Positions 38,315 to 47,433 of a stretch of 64,000 nucleotides of DNA are shown piece by piece. Both the position numbers and the translations under genes were made by a program. How positions within the stretch are numbered: the stretch's first letter is position 1; every line of letters starts with the position of its first letter. This DNA comes from AWTP1-13 sp963797005. Its GTDB lineage: Bacteria > Pseudomonadota > Alphaproteobacteria > Rhizobiales > Hyphomicrobiaceae. Where the stretch lies: NCBI GenBank assembly GCA_963797005.1, contig CAWCOF010000003.1:434001-498000 (forward strand), written 5' to 3'. The notes under the pieces are model-generated. The model ran no database searches, was not told the DNA's origin, and saw nothing but the letters and a program-made list of their open reading frames with translations.

Positions 38315-39599
38315 CTAGGTGGAGCGGATCGGGATCATTTTCTTCCTGGGAAGCAAGTGCGCCGCGGGCGTCTCGCCGCCATAATTCGCGCGCACGTAGT
38401 CGACGATGATCTCCGCGAATTCGTCGGCGATACGCTCGCCCTTCAGCGTGACGGTCTTCTGGCCATCGACGAAGACCGGCGCCACCGGCACCTCCCCGCT
38501 GCCGGGCAGGCTGATGCCGATGTTCGCCATGCTTGGACTCGCCCGGGCCGTTCACGACGCAGCCCATGACGGCCACCGTCATGTTCTCCGCGCCCGGGTA
38601 TAGCTCGCGCCAGACCGGCATCTGCGCCCGCAGCTAGGTCTGGATCCTGTCCGCCAGCGATTGGAAGTAGGTCGCTGGTGGTGCGGCCGCAGCCCGGGCA
38701 GGCGCTGACCATGCGGCGAGAACGAGCGCAGGCCCATGGTCTGCAGGATCTCCTGCGCGACGATCACCTCGCGGGTGCGGTCGCCGTTCAGCTCGGGCGT
38801 GAGCGAAACGCGGATCGTGTCGCCGATGCCCTGCTGCAGCAGCACAGCGAGGTGCGGCCGTCGAGGCGACGATGCCCTTGCTGCCCATGCCGGCCTCGGT
38901 CAGCCCGAGATGCAGCGGATAGTCGCAGCGCGAGGCGAGCTCCGATAGACGGCGATGAGGTCCTGCACGCGGCTGACCTTGCAGGAAAGGATGATGCGAT
39001 CGCCCGGCAGGCCCATCGCCTCGGCGCACTGCGCGCTGCGCAGCGCGGACGTCACCAGCGCTTCGCGCATGACCTGCGTCGGCGTCCTGGGATCGGGGAG
39101 CGCGCGTTCTCGTCCATCAGCCGCGCCAGCACGGCCTGGTCCAGGCTGCCCCAGTTGACGCCGATGCGCACCGGTTTGCCGTAGTCGTTGGCGATCTCGA
39201 TCATCGTGGCGAATTGCTCGTCGCGCTTTTCGCCGCTGCCCGACGTTTCCGGGATTGATGCGGTACTTGGCCAGCGCCTGGGCGCATTCGGGAAATTGGC
39301 GAGCAGCTTGTGGCCGTTGAAATGGAAATCGCCGATCAGCGGCACGCGACAGCCGAGGCGCATCAAGCGCTCGCGGATCGCGCGGCACCGCGGCCGCGGC
39401 TTCGGGCGTGTTGACGGTGATCCGCACCAGCTCGGAGCCGGCGTCGGCCAGAGTCCGCGACCTGTGCGGCCGTGGCCGCCACGTCCGCCGTGTCGGTGTT
39501 GGTCATGGACTGTACGACGATGGGATGTCCCCCGCCGATGGGGACACCGCCCACGTAGGCGACGCGGGTGCGACGGCGGACGATCGACGATCGATTCAT
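38315..39599 (-). CDS. ispG: 4-hydroxy-3-methylbut-2-enyl diphosphate synthase (frameshifted)
   Basis: Iron-sulfur enzyme of the MEP pathway, about 420 residues after joining. It begins MNRSSIVRRRTRVAYVGGVP and shows HPIVVQSMTNTDTADVAATA, PLIGDFHFNGHKLL and RIGVNWGSLDQAVLARL. The cluster cysteines are in SACPGCGRTTSD and VMGCVVNGPGESKHA. Frame changes occur near 39450, 39400, 39295, 39245, 39100, 38945, 38865 and 38715, plus an in-frame TAG at 38634-38636 (after LADRIQT) and a last shift near 38530. The C-terminus is VPVAPVFVDGQKTVTLKGER and on to the stop at 38315. The MEP pathway is essential where no mevalonate route exists, so error is the likely cause. Confidence 0.88.
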
Positions 39600-39780
39600 G
39601 GTGCCCATGACCGGTGCTGGCCTTTGCGTTTCCGCAGGCGATGTGGCGGATGGATGGAGGGCTCGGCTAAACACACAACACTCCATTTTAGCCCGGATGG
39701 CGGAGTCGCGTCACCCGCGGTGCGACAGGCCGACCATGCCAGCGCGCACTCCCGTCTGTGGCGTAAGATGCGCAGGCGCC

Positions 39781-39867
39781 GCCCGGGTGGTGAAACGGGT
39801 AGACACAAGGGACTTAAAATCCCTCGATCGAAAGGTCGTGCCGGTTCGAGTCCGGCCCCGGGCACCA
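39781..39867 (+). tRNA. tRNA-Leu (anticodon TAA)
   Basis: 87 bases including encoded CCA. Acceptor GCCCGGG/CCCGGGC, anticodon loop CTTAAAA (TAA) on stem AGGGA/TCCCT, a long class II variable arm, T loop TTCGAGT. It lies between ispG and the deleted binding-protein gene. Confidence 0.97.
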
Positions 39868-39929
39868 GAGACGCGCCGCCACTCGAATCCTGTTCAGGGC
39901 TTCTAGCGAAACCTAGCCCAAGCGCCCCA

Positions 39930-40325
39930 CTACTTCGCCAACGGGCAGTCGCCGTCCTTCATCGGTCGAAACGCCTGATCCGCCGGGATCGTCGCGCGGA
40001 TCTTGTAGTAATCCCATGGGCCCTTCGACTCGGCAGGTTTCTTGACTTCCACGAGATGCGCGATGGCCGACCCGACGTCCGGTTTGTTCTGGTGATCCGC
40101 CGAAACGACTTCGACTTTGTAGCCGCGTTTCTCGATCCCGGAGTCCTCGACCGCCATCTTGGCCGCCACCACCGAGCCCGCGCCTCCAATGTCCGTGTGA
40201 AGGCTGGACATATCGGACAGCACACCGATCTTGACGACATTGTCCGACACCTGCGCCTGCGCGGCGCCCGTACCAAATGCAGCGGCGATTGCCAGCGCGA
40301 TCAGGCCGCGTTTCACTGTTTTCAT
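39930..40325 (-). pseudogene. Branched-chain-type ABC binding protein with a large internal deletion
   Basis: 131 open codons. The first about 89 residues are the normal N-terminus of a LivK-like binding protein: signal peptide GLIALAIAAAFGTGAAQAQ, then VVKIGVLSDMSSLHTDIGG and VEVVSADHQNKPDVGSAIA. The next 42 residues are the normal C-terminus of the same family (LVEVKKPAESKGPWDYYKI, then AFRPMKDGDCPLAK). The whole middle, about 260 residues, is missing and the frame is kept. The junction is near 40060. Such a protein cannot form the two-lobed fold. It follows phaB in the ligase-reductase unit and lies beside tRNA-Leu. Confidence 0.8.
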
Positions 40326-40345
40326 CGCTACTCCTCCTCAAATAC

Positions 40346-40369
40346 CCCGCGCCCCGCAGGGCGCGCGGG
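40346..40369. repeat. GC-rich hairpin between phaB and the deleted binding-protein gene
   Basis: CCCGCGC (40346-40352) can pair with GCGCGGG (40363-40369) around a C/G loop. It lies in the 48-base gap between two minus-strand genes. No T-run follows, so it may be an mRNA-stability or attenuation hairpin. Confidence 0.4.
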
Positions 40370-40373
40370 ATGG

Positions 40374-41123
40374 TCATTGCATATGCAAGCCGCCGTTGAT
40401 ATTGACGGTGGCACCGGTGATGTAGCCGGCGAGATCGGATGCAAGATACGCGACTAAGGCAGCGACTTCATCGGGATTTCCGGCTCGTTTCATGGGAATC
40501 ACATTGAGCAACGCCTGACGTTTCTCTTCGCTCAAGGCCATCACCATGTCGGTCGCGATCATGCCCGGCGCTATCGCATTGACGGTTACGCCCTTCTCCG
40601 CCAGCTCGAGCGCCAAAGACTTGGTGAAGCCCAGGCAGCCCGCCTTCGCGGCGGCGTAGTTGGTCTGGCCGGCCTGCCCTCGAATGCCATTGACCGACGA
40701 GATATTGATAATGCGGCCCCAGCCGCGCGCGGCCATGCCTGCCGCGATGGCGTGAGTGACGTTAAAGAGGCTGGTGAGATTGGCGGCGATCACGGTGTCC
40801 CATTGCGCGCGCTCCATATTCGTGAAGAACTTGTCGCGTGTGACGCCTGCGTTGTTGACCAGCACCTCGATGGCGCCGACCTCGTTCTCGATTGTGGCGA
40901 CCATATCGCGGCATGAATCGTAGTCGGTCACATCGCCTTCCGCGGCGATGAACGTCCAGCCTAGGCGCTGCTGCTCGCGCAGCCACGCGTCCTTCTGCGG
41001 GTAACCGGGCAGACAATTGGCGACGACGCCATGTCCCTCGTGGGCGAATCTCTGGCAAATCGCGGTCCCGATGCCGCCCATGCCGCCGGTGACGAGCACA
41101 ACTCTCGGTGTCCTGGTCTGCAT
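40374..41123 (-). CDS. phaB: Acetoacetyl-CoA reductase-type SDR
   Basis: 249-residue short-chain dehydrogenase. Nucleotide loop TGGMGGIG, then DVTDYDSCRDMVATIENEVG, VLVNNAGVTRDKFFTNM, catalytic Ser in NISSVNGIRGQAGQTNY, Y-x3-K (YAAAKAG), and the end VAALVAYLASDLAGYITGAT. These fit the PhaB/FabG group, and the NGIRGQAGQTNYAAAKAG and GLHMQ features favour PhaB, which reduces acetoacetyl-CoA to 3-hydroxybutyryl-CoA for PHB synthesis. The second methionine (41123) is the start, 4 bases after the ligase stop. No phaA or phaC is in the window, so a role in a degradation pathway is also possible. Confidence 0.9.
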   Translation of the reverse strand: MQTRTPRVVLVTGGMGGIGTAICQRFAHEGHGVVANCLPGYPQKDAWLREQQRLGWTFIAAEGDVTDYDSCRDMVATIENEVGAIEVLVNNAGVTRDKFFTNMERAQWDTVIAANLTSLFNVTHAIAAGMAARGWGRIINISSVNGIRGQAGQTNYAAAKAGCLGFTKSLALELAEKGVTVNAIAPGMIATDMVMALSEEKRQALLNVIPMKRAGNPDEVAALVAYLASDLAGYITGATVNINGGLHMQ

Positions 41124-41127
41124 TCCG

Positions 41128-42843
41128 CTATGCCCTCGCCGTGCTCGAATACTTGCGCCGCAGCGCTTTCTTGTCGAACTTGCCCACACTGGTCCGCTCG
41201 ATGAACGCAACGATGCAAATGCGATCGGGCACCGCGAATCTTGAAATTGCGCCTGTCCCGGCAAACGCAAGCAAATGCGAACGCAGCTCCTCAGTGGTGA
41301 GCGTGTCTGCGAATTCCCGCTTCGCGACTACAACGGCGAGCGGTCGCTCGCCCCATTTCTCGTCCGGTACGCCAATGACCGCGGCTTCGGCCACGCTCGG
41401 ATGTTGCGCAATCAGGCGCTCGACGTCGAGCGAGGACACCCACTCGCCGCCGCTCTTGATCACGTCCTTCAAGCGATCGACGATCCTGAGGGTGCCGTCC
41501 GATTCGATGCGGCCGACATCCTGCGTGTGCAAATAACCGCCGCGCCACAGATCCTCCGACGCTTCCTGGTTGTCGAGATAGCCTTGGGTTAGCCAGGGCG
41601 CGCGGACAACAATTTCACCCACCGACTCGCCGTCACGACGAAGGTCGTGCATTTCCGAGTCGACCGCACGCAGCTCGACCAAAGGCAATGGCAGTCCCGC
41701 GTTCGTGCGGAATGCCGGGTCATCGCTGCCGCCGATTGCCCCGCCGCCGATTCTCGCTTGTGCCAAGGTCAGAAGCGGGCAGGTTTCGGACATGCCATAG
41801 CCGGCAAAGACGTCGATGCCGTGGGCCAGCGCTTCGCCGCAGAGTGCCGGCGGCAGCGCGGAGCCGCCCACGACCATCTTCCATCCCTCGAAGCGCCCGG
41901 TCTTGCCCGCTGCGCCAAGGATCATCTGCAACAGAGTGGGCACGCCGTGCGAGAAGGTGACGCCTTCCCTGCGGGCGAGCGCGATCAGCTGGTCGGGAAC
42001 GTAGCGTCCCGGGTAGACCTGCTTGACTCCCATCAGCGTCGCGATATAGGGCAGGCCCCATGCGTGCACATGGAACATCGGCGTGAGCGGCATGTACACG
42101 TCGCCCCGATGGAAACGCTGATCCACGGGAGCCGAGGCGAGCGCCGCCATACCGGCAAGCGTATGCAGCACCAGTTGCCGATGACTGAAGTACACGCCTT
42201 TGGGAAGCCCGGTCGTGCCGGTGGTATAGAACGTCGTGGCGCGCGTGTTCTCGTCGAAATCGGGGAAGTCGAACTCGGGCGACGCTTCAGCCAAGAGCGC
42301 TTCGTATTCACCCGCGTCTTCGTGCGCAGCGGGCGCACCTTCGTCGTCGTTCATGACGACGATGCGACGGACCCTGGGGATGTCCGAGCGGATGGCCTCG
42401 AGCACCGGCGCGAAGTCCTTGTGGACGAGCAGCGTTTCGGCGCCGCAATGGTCGACGGTGTAGGCGATCTGCTCGTGTGATAGACGGACGTTCACCATCA
42501 TCAGCACGCCGCCCAGCATGGGCACAGCGAAATAGCATTCGAGATAACGGTGGCTGTCCCAGTCCATGACCGCGACTCTGTCTCCCGGCGCGACGCCAAG
42601 CCCGGTGAGCACGTTCGCCAGGCGCCCGATGCGTCGGCAGAATTCGCGATAGCTGTAGCGCACGCGATCGCGATAGACGATCTGCTGGTCGGGAGAATGC
42701 GCGAGCGGCATGTGCAACAGGTGCTTCAGCAGCAGCGGATAGCTGTAGGCAGAAGCGATGGCTGTTGCGGTCTTCGCTGCCACGGTTGCGGCTCCCTTGG
42801 CCAAAGCGTGAAAGAAACCACACGCTAGTCCGCGCGGCAGCAA
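41128..42843 (-). CDS. AMP-dependent acyl-CoA ligase
   Basis: 571-residue ANL-superfamily ligase of the long-chain acyl-CoA synthetase type. P-loop FYTTGTTGLPKGVYFSHRQL, A5 FAGYGMSETCPLLTLAQ, A7 LHTQDVGRIESDGTLRIVDR, A8 IKSGGEWVSSLDVERLIAQH, and catalytic lysine in RTSVGKFDKKALR. It is fully open. The first 30 or so residues (MLPRGLACGFFHALAKGAAT) are poorly conserved in appearance, and a GTG at codon 21 may be the true start. It heads the unit with phaB and the deleted binding protein, and is divergent from the PAS kinase gene 182 bases away. Confidence 0.92.
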   Translation of the reverse strand: MLPRGLACGFFHALAKGAATVAAKTATAIASAYSYPLLLKHLLHMPLAHSPDQQIVYRDRVRYSYREFCRRIGRLANVLTGLGVAPGDRVAVMDWDSHRYLECYFAVPMLGGVLMMVNVRLSHEQIAYTVDHCGAETLLVHKDFAPVLEAIRSDIPRVRRIVVMNDDEGAPAAHEDAGEYEALLAEASPEFDFPDFDENTRATTFYTTGTTGLPKGVYFSHRQLVLHTLAGMAALASAPVDQRFHRGDVYMPLTPMFHVHAWGLPYIATLMGVKQVYPGRYVPDQLIALARREGVTFSHGVPTLLQMILGAAGKTGRFEGWKMVVGGSALPPALCGEALAHGIDVFAGYGMSETCPLLTLAQARIGGGAIGGSDDPAFRTNAGLPLPLVELRAVDSEMHDLRRDGESVGEIVVRAPWLTQGYLDNQEASEDLWRGGYLHTQDVGRIESDGTLRIVDRLKDVIKSGGEWVSSLDVERLIAQHPSVAEAAVIGVPDEKWGERPLAVVVAKREFADTLTTEELRSHLLAFAGTGAISRFAVPDRICIVAFIERTSVGKFDKKALRRKYSSTARA

Positions 42844-43025
42844 AGCATCAGTCAGATTTTTCCTGAATGCCGATAGGAAGTTTCTGATGGCGCGAGAGAG
42901 CCCGGACGATCTACGGCTGGGGCTGCATCCTATCGTTGGGCTGGAGCATAACGCGCTCAGAAAGTAAGATGCCTTCCCGTTACACGGACTAGACTGGTGG
43001 CCGACGCCACCCGTTCCGCCAACCC

Positions 43026-44093
43026 ATGTCAGACTCGGCCGACGTTTACTGTCCCGATATTCCCTTTCGCGCGATCGTCGAGCAATCGCTGGCCGGCATC
43101 TACGTGCTGCAGGACGAATGCTTTCAATACGTCAACACGACGTTCGCCGCGATGCTGGGGTACACGCCTGAAGAAATGACCGGACAGAGTCTGCGCAGGA
43201 TAGTTCCGCGGGATTTTCTCGATCAGGTCCTGGAGCTCTACTATCGCCGACTCCGAGGCGACCCGCCGAGTATGCGTTTCATCAGCCGCGGCCTGCACAA
43301 GAATGGGCATGTCGTCATGATCGAAGTGCATGGCAGTCGCATGCAGTATCGCGGTCAGCCCGCCGTCGTGGGCGTTGGCATCGATGTAACGGAGCGGCTG
43401 CAGCGGGAAGAGGAATTGCGCCAGTCGCGGACGCAGCTACAGGAACTCACTGCCCATATCAATTCCGTGCGCGAGGAGCAGCGCGCCATGTTTGCCCGCG
43501 AATTGCATGACGTGTTGGGTGGCATGCTCACTTCCATGAAAATGGACGTGACCCGCATCACTCGTCGCGCCCACACACGCGAGCTGACCCAAATCGCGAA
43601 CGGCCTCATGGAGCTCACGCAGGAGACTATCGACACGGTGCGCAAGATTTCCGAAGAGCTGCGACCGAGCGTGCTGGATCATCTCGGCCTTGCTGCCGCC
43701 ATCGACCGCGAGCTCGCCACCTTTTCGCACCGCTATGGTGTCAACGCACAATGCGAAACGAATCGCATGACCACGCGCATGTCCTCGCGGCGCGTTACTG
43801 GGATCTATCGCATCTTCCAGGAAGCGCTCACCAATATCGCCCGTCATTCCGGCGCGACCCACGTGCAGGTCCATCTCGATTGCGACGAAGCCGAATTGCA
43901 CATGGAGATCGCGGACAATGGCCGAGGCTTCAACCCCGCGGACGCGCATGGCAGCTCGATGGGCATACTGGGCATGCGCCAGCGGGCCTCTGAATTGGGC
44001 GGCGCGCTGGCATTGGTCCCGGGCGACGCGGGGGGGATGCGTGTGCACCTGGTGGTCCCCCTACTGGGAGAAACGGAGCGAGGCGATGATTAA
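43026..44093 (+). CDS. PAS-domain sensor histidine kinase (NarL/HisKA_3 type)
   Basis: 355 residues, cytoplasmic since no membrane helix is seen. An N-terminal PAS domain (about 12-120, FRAIVEQSLAGIYVLQDECF, then GIDVTERLQREEE as its end) leads into a HisKA_3 dimerisation helix with phospho-acceptor H161 (ARELHDVLGGMLTSMK). The ATPase domain has the N-box FQEALTNIARHSGA and G-box DNGRGFNPADAHGSSMGI. Its 3' end overlaps the response-regulator gene by 8 bases. It probably controls the divergent ligase-phaB unit; the signal sensed by PAS is unknown. Confidence 0.95.
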   Translation: MSDSADVYCPDIPFRAIVEQSLAGIYVLQDECFQYVNTTFAAMLGYTPEEMTGQSLRRIVPRDFLDQVLELYYRRLRGDPPSMRFISRGLHKNGHVVMIEVHGSRMQYRGQPAVVGVGIDVTERLQREEELRQSRTQLQELTAHINSVREEQRAMFARELHDVLGGMLTSMKMDVTRITRRAHTRELTQIANGLMELTQETIDTVRKISEELRPSVLDHLGLAAAIDRELATFSHRYGVNAQCETNRMTTRMSSRRVTGIYRIFQEALTNIARHSGATHVQVHLDCDEAELHMEIADNGRGFNPADAHGSSMGILGMRQRASELGGALALVPGDAGGMRVHLVVPLLGETERGDD

Positions 44094-44721
44094 TGTGCTG
44101 GTCGTGGACGATCACACGATCTTTCGTTCCGGCGTGAAGCGCCTGTTGTCCGACGAGTCCGACCTGCGGGTCGCGGATGAAGCGAGCAATGGCGCAGAGT
44201 TCTTGACCAAGCTGAGGCAGCCACAGCACTTCGATGTGGTGTTGCTCGATATCAACATGGAAGGCCGCAGCGGATTGGACATGCTGCAGTCGGTGCGGGC
44301 GGAATTTCCCAAGCTGCCGGTCCTGGTGCTTTCCATGTATCCGGAGGAACAATACGCGCTCACCGCCATACGCGCCGGCGCGAACGGCTACGTGTCAAAA
44401 GACATCGACGCGCCCGAGCTGATCAAGGCAATTCGCCAAGTGGCTTCCGGTGGCCGCTACCTCACCAGCAAAGGCGCGCAGAAAGTGCTCCTGCATCTTG
44501 AAGGCACGGACGACCGTCCGCCCCATCAGAAGCTCTCCGCGCGCGAGCATCAGATCATGCTCATGATGGTGAAGGGTATGTCGCTCACCGACATCGGCGA
44601 GAAAATGCATATCAGCGTGAAGACGGTCAGCACGTACCGCTCGCGCATCCTGAGCAGGCTCGGCATCGAGAACAATGCCGAGCTCGTGCTCTACGCGGTG
44701 AGGCACGGCATTGTCATGTGA
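44086..44721 (+). CDS. LuxR/NarL-family response regulator
   Basis: 211 residues. Receiver domain with acidic pair D8-D9 (VVDDHTIFR), phospho-acceptor D55 (LLDINMEGRSGLDML) and the K of GYVSKDIDAPELIKAI. The C-terminal LuxR helix-turn-helix is LSAREHQIMLMMVKGMSLTD and IGEKMHISVKTVSTYRSRIL. The ATG at 44086 lies within the kinase 3' end. Partner of the kinase upstream. A likely target is the divergent promoter at 42844-43025, by position only. Confidence 0.95.
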   Translation: MINVLVVDDHTIFRSGVKRLLSDESDLRVADEASNGAEFLTKLRQPQHFDVVLLDINMEGRSGLDMLQSVRAEFPKLPVLVLSMYPEEQYALTAIRAGANGYVSKDIDAPELIKAIRQVASGGRYLTSKGAQKVLLHLEGTDDRPPHQKLSAREHQIMLMMVKGMSLTDIGEKMHISVKTVSTYRSRILSRLGIENNAELVLYAVRHGIVM

Positions 44722-44776
44722 GATAGTGCAGTGTGGCTTGGATGGGACGGCGCCGCCGCGCGGTCCCGGGCCCGCC

Positions 44777-46526
44777 CTACTGCACGGTGATCTGCTTATC
44801 CGTCAAGCTGGCGTCAAAATGAAGCACCGACGGCCAGATGGGCCAACCGACTCCGAGCGTCGCGTTGTTCGGATCGCCGTTGCGAGCGAACGCACCCAGG
44901 CTGTCCATCATCGCCTTCGACAGCGCAAGGCGTCCACCCTTGTTGGCAGTGCTGTTCTGGGCATTCGAGAAGACGTTCGGGCCGAAATTGCCGAACAGGA
45001 ACTCGAGATCGAAGGCGTGTGCCGCGCCGTACACGTCGTTCCAAGGCGCGGGTTCCAAATCCCAATCGAACTGGTAGTACCAGATGTTCGATTGTTGGGA
45101 CTTCAAGGCATTCAGCACGTTGTCGCGGCTCGCGATGAAAAAGATCTTGTTCAGCAGATCGGTGCGCGCGTTGTACCCCGTAATCGGCGTGGTCACCGGC
45201 AGGTAGGAGGCGTCGATGAGATGGCATCGGTAAGCGTGGGCGCGACGTCCGGGTTGTAGTTGTACATCATCGTAAAGCGGGTCGCATCGCTCACGATCAG
45301 GCCCGGCTTTCCCCCGAGCGCCGGCGAGAGCGCGAGGAAGGATGCGAAGAGCTTGGCCTCGTCGCGCGCGTTACTGGCGAGGAAGGGCACTTTGACGTAC
45401 TTGCCGGCGGTGATGCTGCCGACCGGATCGGGTGGAAGCACCACGCCTTCGGGGATCGGGCCGGAGCCGGACAGGCCGAGCGGCGGCGAGGTTGGTCAGC
45501 AGCACGGTGAAGCAGCGTCGGCCGGCGACTTGACCGCAAATAGGTCGGCGATCTGCGGTTCGTCTGGGTCGCGGCGAATGCCTGCGCGGAAGCCGTGTCG
45601 GTTGCCTTGCCATCGGCGATCAGCAAGTTGTACAGCAATGCGTTGCCCTGCGCGAGGTACGTCGACGCCGGGCTCAGGGTCGCGATGCTGCCTGGCGGCA
45701 GGTTCGACTCGCGAGGGAAATACCGCCGCTGAACAGCTGCCGCCCGGTGGAAGAGATTGGCGCGCTCTGGCATCAACGGCGAGATCATCAGCGCGTAGAT
45801 GTTGATGGCGCCGGCGGACTGTCCGATGATGGTCACGTTGCTGGCGTTGCCGCCGAACTCGGCGATGTTGCTTGTTGATGAACTGCAAGCGCCTTGATCG
45901 TGTCGAGCGTGCCGAAGTTGCCGGAATCGTCTTGCGCATTCGGTGCCGCCCTTCAGCTGCGGCAGGTCGAGCAAGCCGAAGATGCCGAGCGCGGTAGTTG
46001 ACCGTGACGACGACCGCGTTCTGGCGGTCTTGGCGAGCACTCGCGCCGTCGTAGACCGGGTCGGCGGTGTAGCCCGAGACGTTGCTGCCGCCATGGATGA
46101 ACACGATCACCGGCAGATTCGTCTCGCCGCTCGCCGGACGCCAGACGTTGAGGTAGAGGCAGTCCTCGCTGCCGACCGCCTGGTTCAGCGTCGTGCCGAT
46201 CGTAGCGTCGTAGGTGTTGTTCGCGCCCGGACCGTAGATGCGCCCGTACTGCACGCAGGCATTGCCGAATTGCTGTCGTCGTCAACGGCCGTGCTCCAGC
46301 GTGCGGGATCGACCGGCGCCTTCCAGCGCAACGCCTCGACCGGCGGCTTAGCAAACGGAACGCCCATCCAGAAATAGGTGCCGGACGCGGCCGTGTCGTC
46401 GACCCCTTCCACCGGTCCGAACTGGGTCGATTTCGCCACCGGCGAGTTCGAACCGCCGCCGTTGCATCCTGCCAGTGCCAGCAAGATCAACAAGAGGAAC
46501 GTGAGCCCCGCGCTGAACCGCTTCAT
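44777..46526 (-). CDS. Type-B carboxylesterase lipoprotein (frameshifted)
   Basis: Alpha/beta-hydrolase of the carboxylesterase/PNB-esterase family, about 580 residues, with a lipobox (LALAGC) after FLLLILL, so lipid-anchored. Family marks: GTYFWMGVPFAKPPVEALRW, SEDCLYLNVWRP, LPVIVFIHGGSNVSGY (oxyanion) and the nucleophile elbow GQSAGAINIYALM. The C-terminal part is DLEPAPWNDVYGAAHAFDLE, whose His is at the catalytic position, followed by WPIWPSVLHFD. Frame changes lie near 46265, 46040, 45995, 45930, 45870, 45570, 45480 and 45225. Substrate unknown. It converges with the response regulator. Confidence 0.85.
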
Positions 46527-46764
46527 GGTTGCCTCCCTCGCCTATCGTTGGAATCGTCGGTTCGACTGCCTCTACCCGACCATGAACGGTACGCGCAGGC
46601 TCCCGCGAGGTTAGTCAGATTATTCTGGCATGCGGCTAGGAATATTCTGATTCGCTACGGTGTATGCCGGCGAGCGTGAGAAAATCGCGCAGGGCCTTCC
46701 TGCCTCGAACGACCAGCTGGCGGCGTCCTAGAGACCGTAAGAGAAGTGGACAAATGAGGAATCT

Positions 46765-47151
46765 ATGAAAAGACAAGCGGGCTTGTGGATCGACCACAGG
46801 GAAGCGTTTGTAGTGTTTGTCGGAGACGATGGAGAAGAGACGAGACGAATAGAATCGGGCATGGAAAAGCATGTCCGATTCTCTGGTGGCAACAGGTCAG
46901 AGGAAGGCTCGGCAGACGACCAGCGAGACCGACAGTTTACGACCCACCTCAACAGATACTATGACGAGGTGATCTCGCATATTCATGACGCGGAATCCAT
47001 CCTGCTCTTCGGTCCGGGCGAGGCGAAGAAGGAGCTTGAGAAACGTCTCGCGAATAAAGGACTGGGTGGACGCATCGTCGGTATTGAACCAGCTGACAAG
47101 ATGACCGATCGCCAGATTGCAGCAAGGGTTCGAGAACACTTTCGACCCTAG
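46765..47151 (+). CDS. Conserved-looking protein of unknown function
   Basis: 128 residues, no signal peptide or membrane helix. Starts RQAGLWIDHREAFVVFVGDD, then IESGMEKHVRFSGG, a basic/acidic middle, HLNRYYDEVISHIHDAESIL, and ends LFGPGEAKKELEKRLANKGL and DKMTDRQIAARVREHF. The order of an N-terminal hydrophobic strand followed by an FGPGEAK-type loop and a C-terminal helix recalls the eRF1/Pelota-like fold of host-attachment or ribosome-rescue proteins, but this is inference only. GAGGA lies just upstream of the ATG. Lower GC than its neighbours. Confidence 0.75.
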   Translation: MKRQAGLWIDHREAFVVFVGDDGEETRRIESGMEKHVRFSGGNRSEEGSADDQRDRQFTTHLNRYYDEVISHIHDAESILLFGPGEAKKELEKRLANKGLGGRIVGIEPADKMTDRQIAARVREHFRP

Positions 47152-47183
47152 GCTTGCCGTCACAACGAACGAGCTCGCACGAC

Positions 47184-47417
47184 TCATCGTTCGATGATGC
47201 TGCTCCGCAATCCCACGACCTCGATCGTCGGGAGGCGATAGAGGGGCTTACCGTCCACGTACTCGCCGGTGAACACGCCTACGTACGGCGCGGCGGAGTT
47301 GCCAGGGCTCGGCGTCAGCTCGGTGGCACACCCGGCGAGTCCGACAATCACGAGAGCCACAACAGCAAACACTGCGCTTGAGTCAGGGCGTTCGAAATGT
47401 GGTTTGCGTAGGTGCAT
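47184..47417 (-). CDS. Small lipoprotein of unknown function
   Basis: 77 residues. A hydrophobic segment (SAVFAVVALVIVGLAGC) ends in a lipobox (LAGC), followed by a short exposed part (APYVGVFTGEYVDGKPLYRL and PTIEVVGLRSS). No family recognised. It precedes nothing obvious on its strand, and the preceding plus-strand gene converges on it. Confidence 0.6.
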   Translation of the reverse strand: MHLRKPHFERPDSSAVFAVVALVIVGLAGCATELTPSPGNSAAPYVGVFTGEYVDGKPLYRLPTIEVVGLRSSIIER

Positions 47418-47433
47418 GAGTGCTCTCGGCGGA

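Noticed and set aside
38634..38636. Stop-codon recoding in ispG
   Set aside because: There is no recoding signal, and IspG uses iron-sulfur cysteines elsewhere. With so many other lesions in this gene, an error is simpler.
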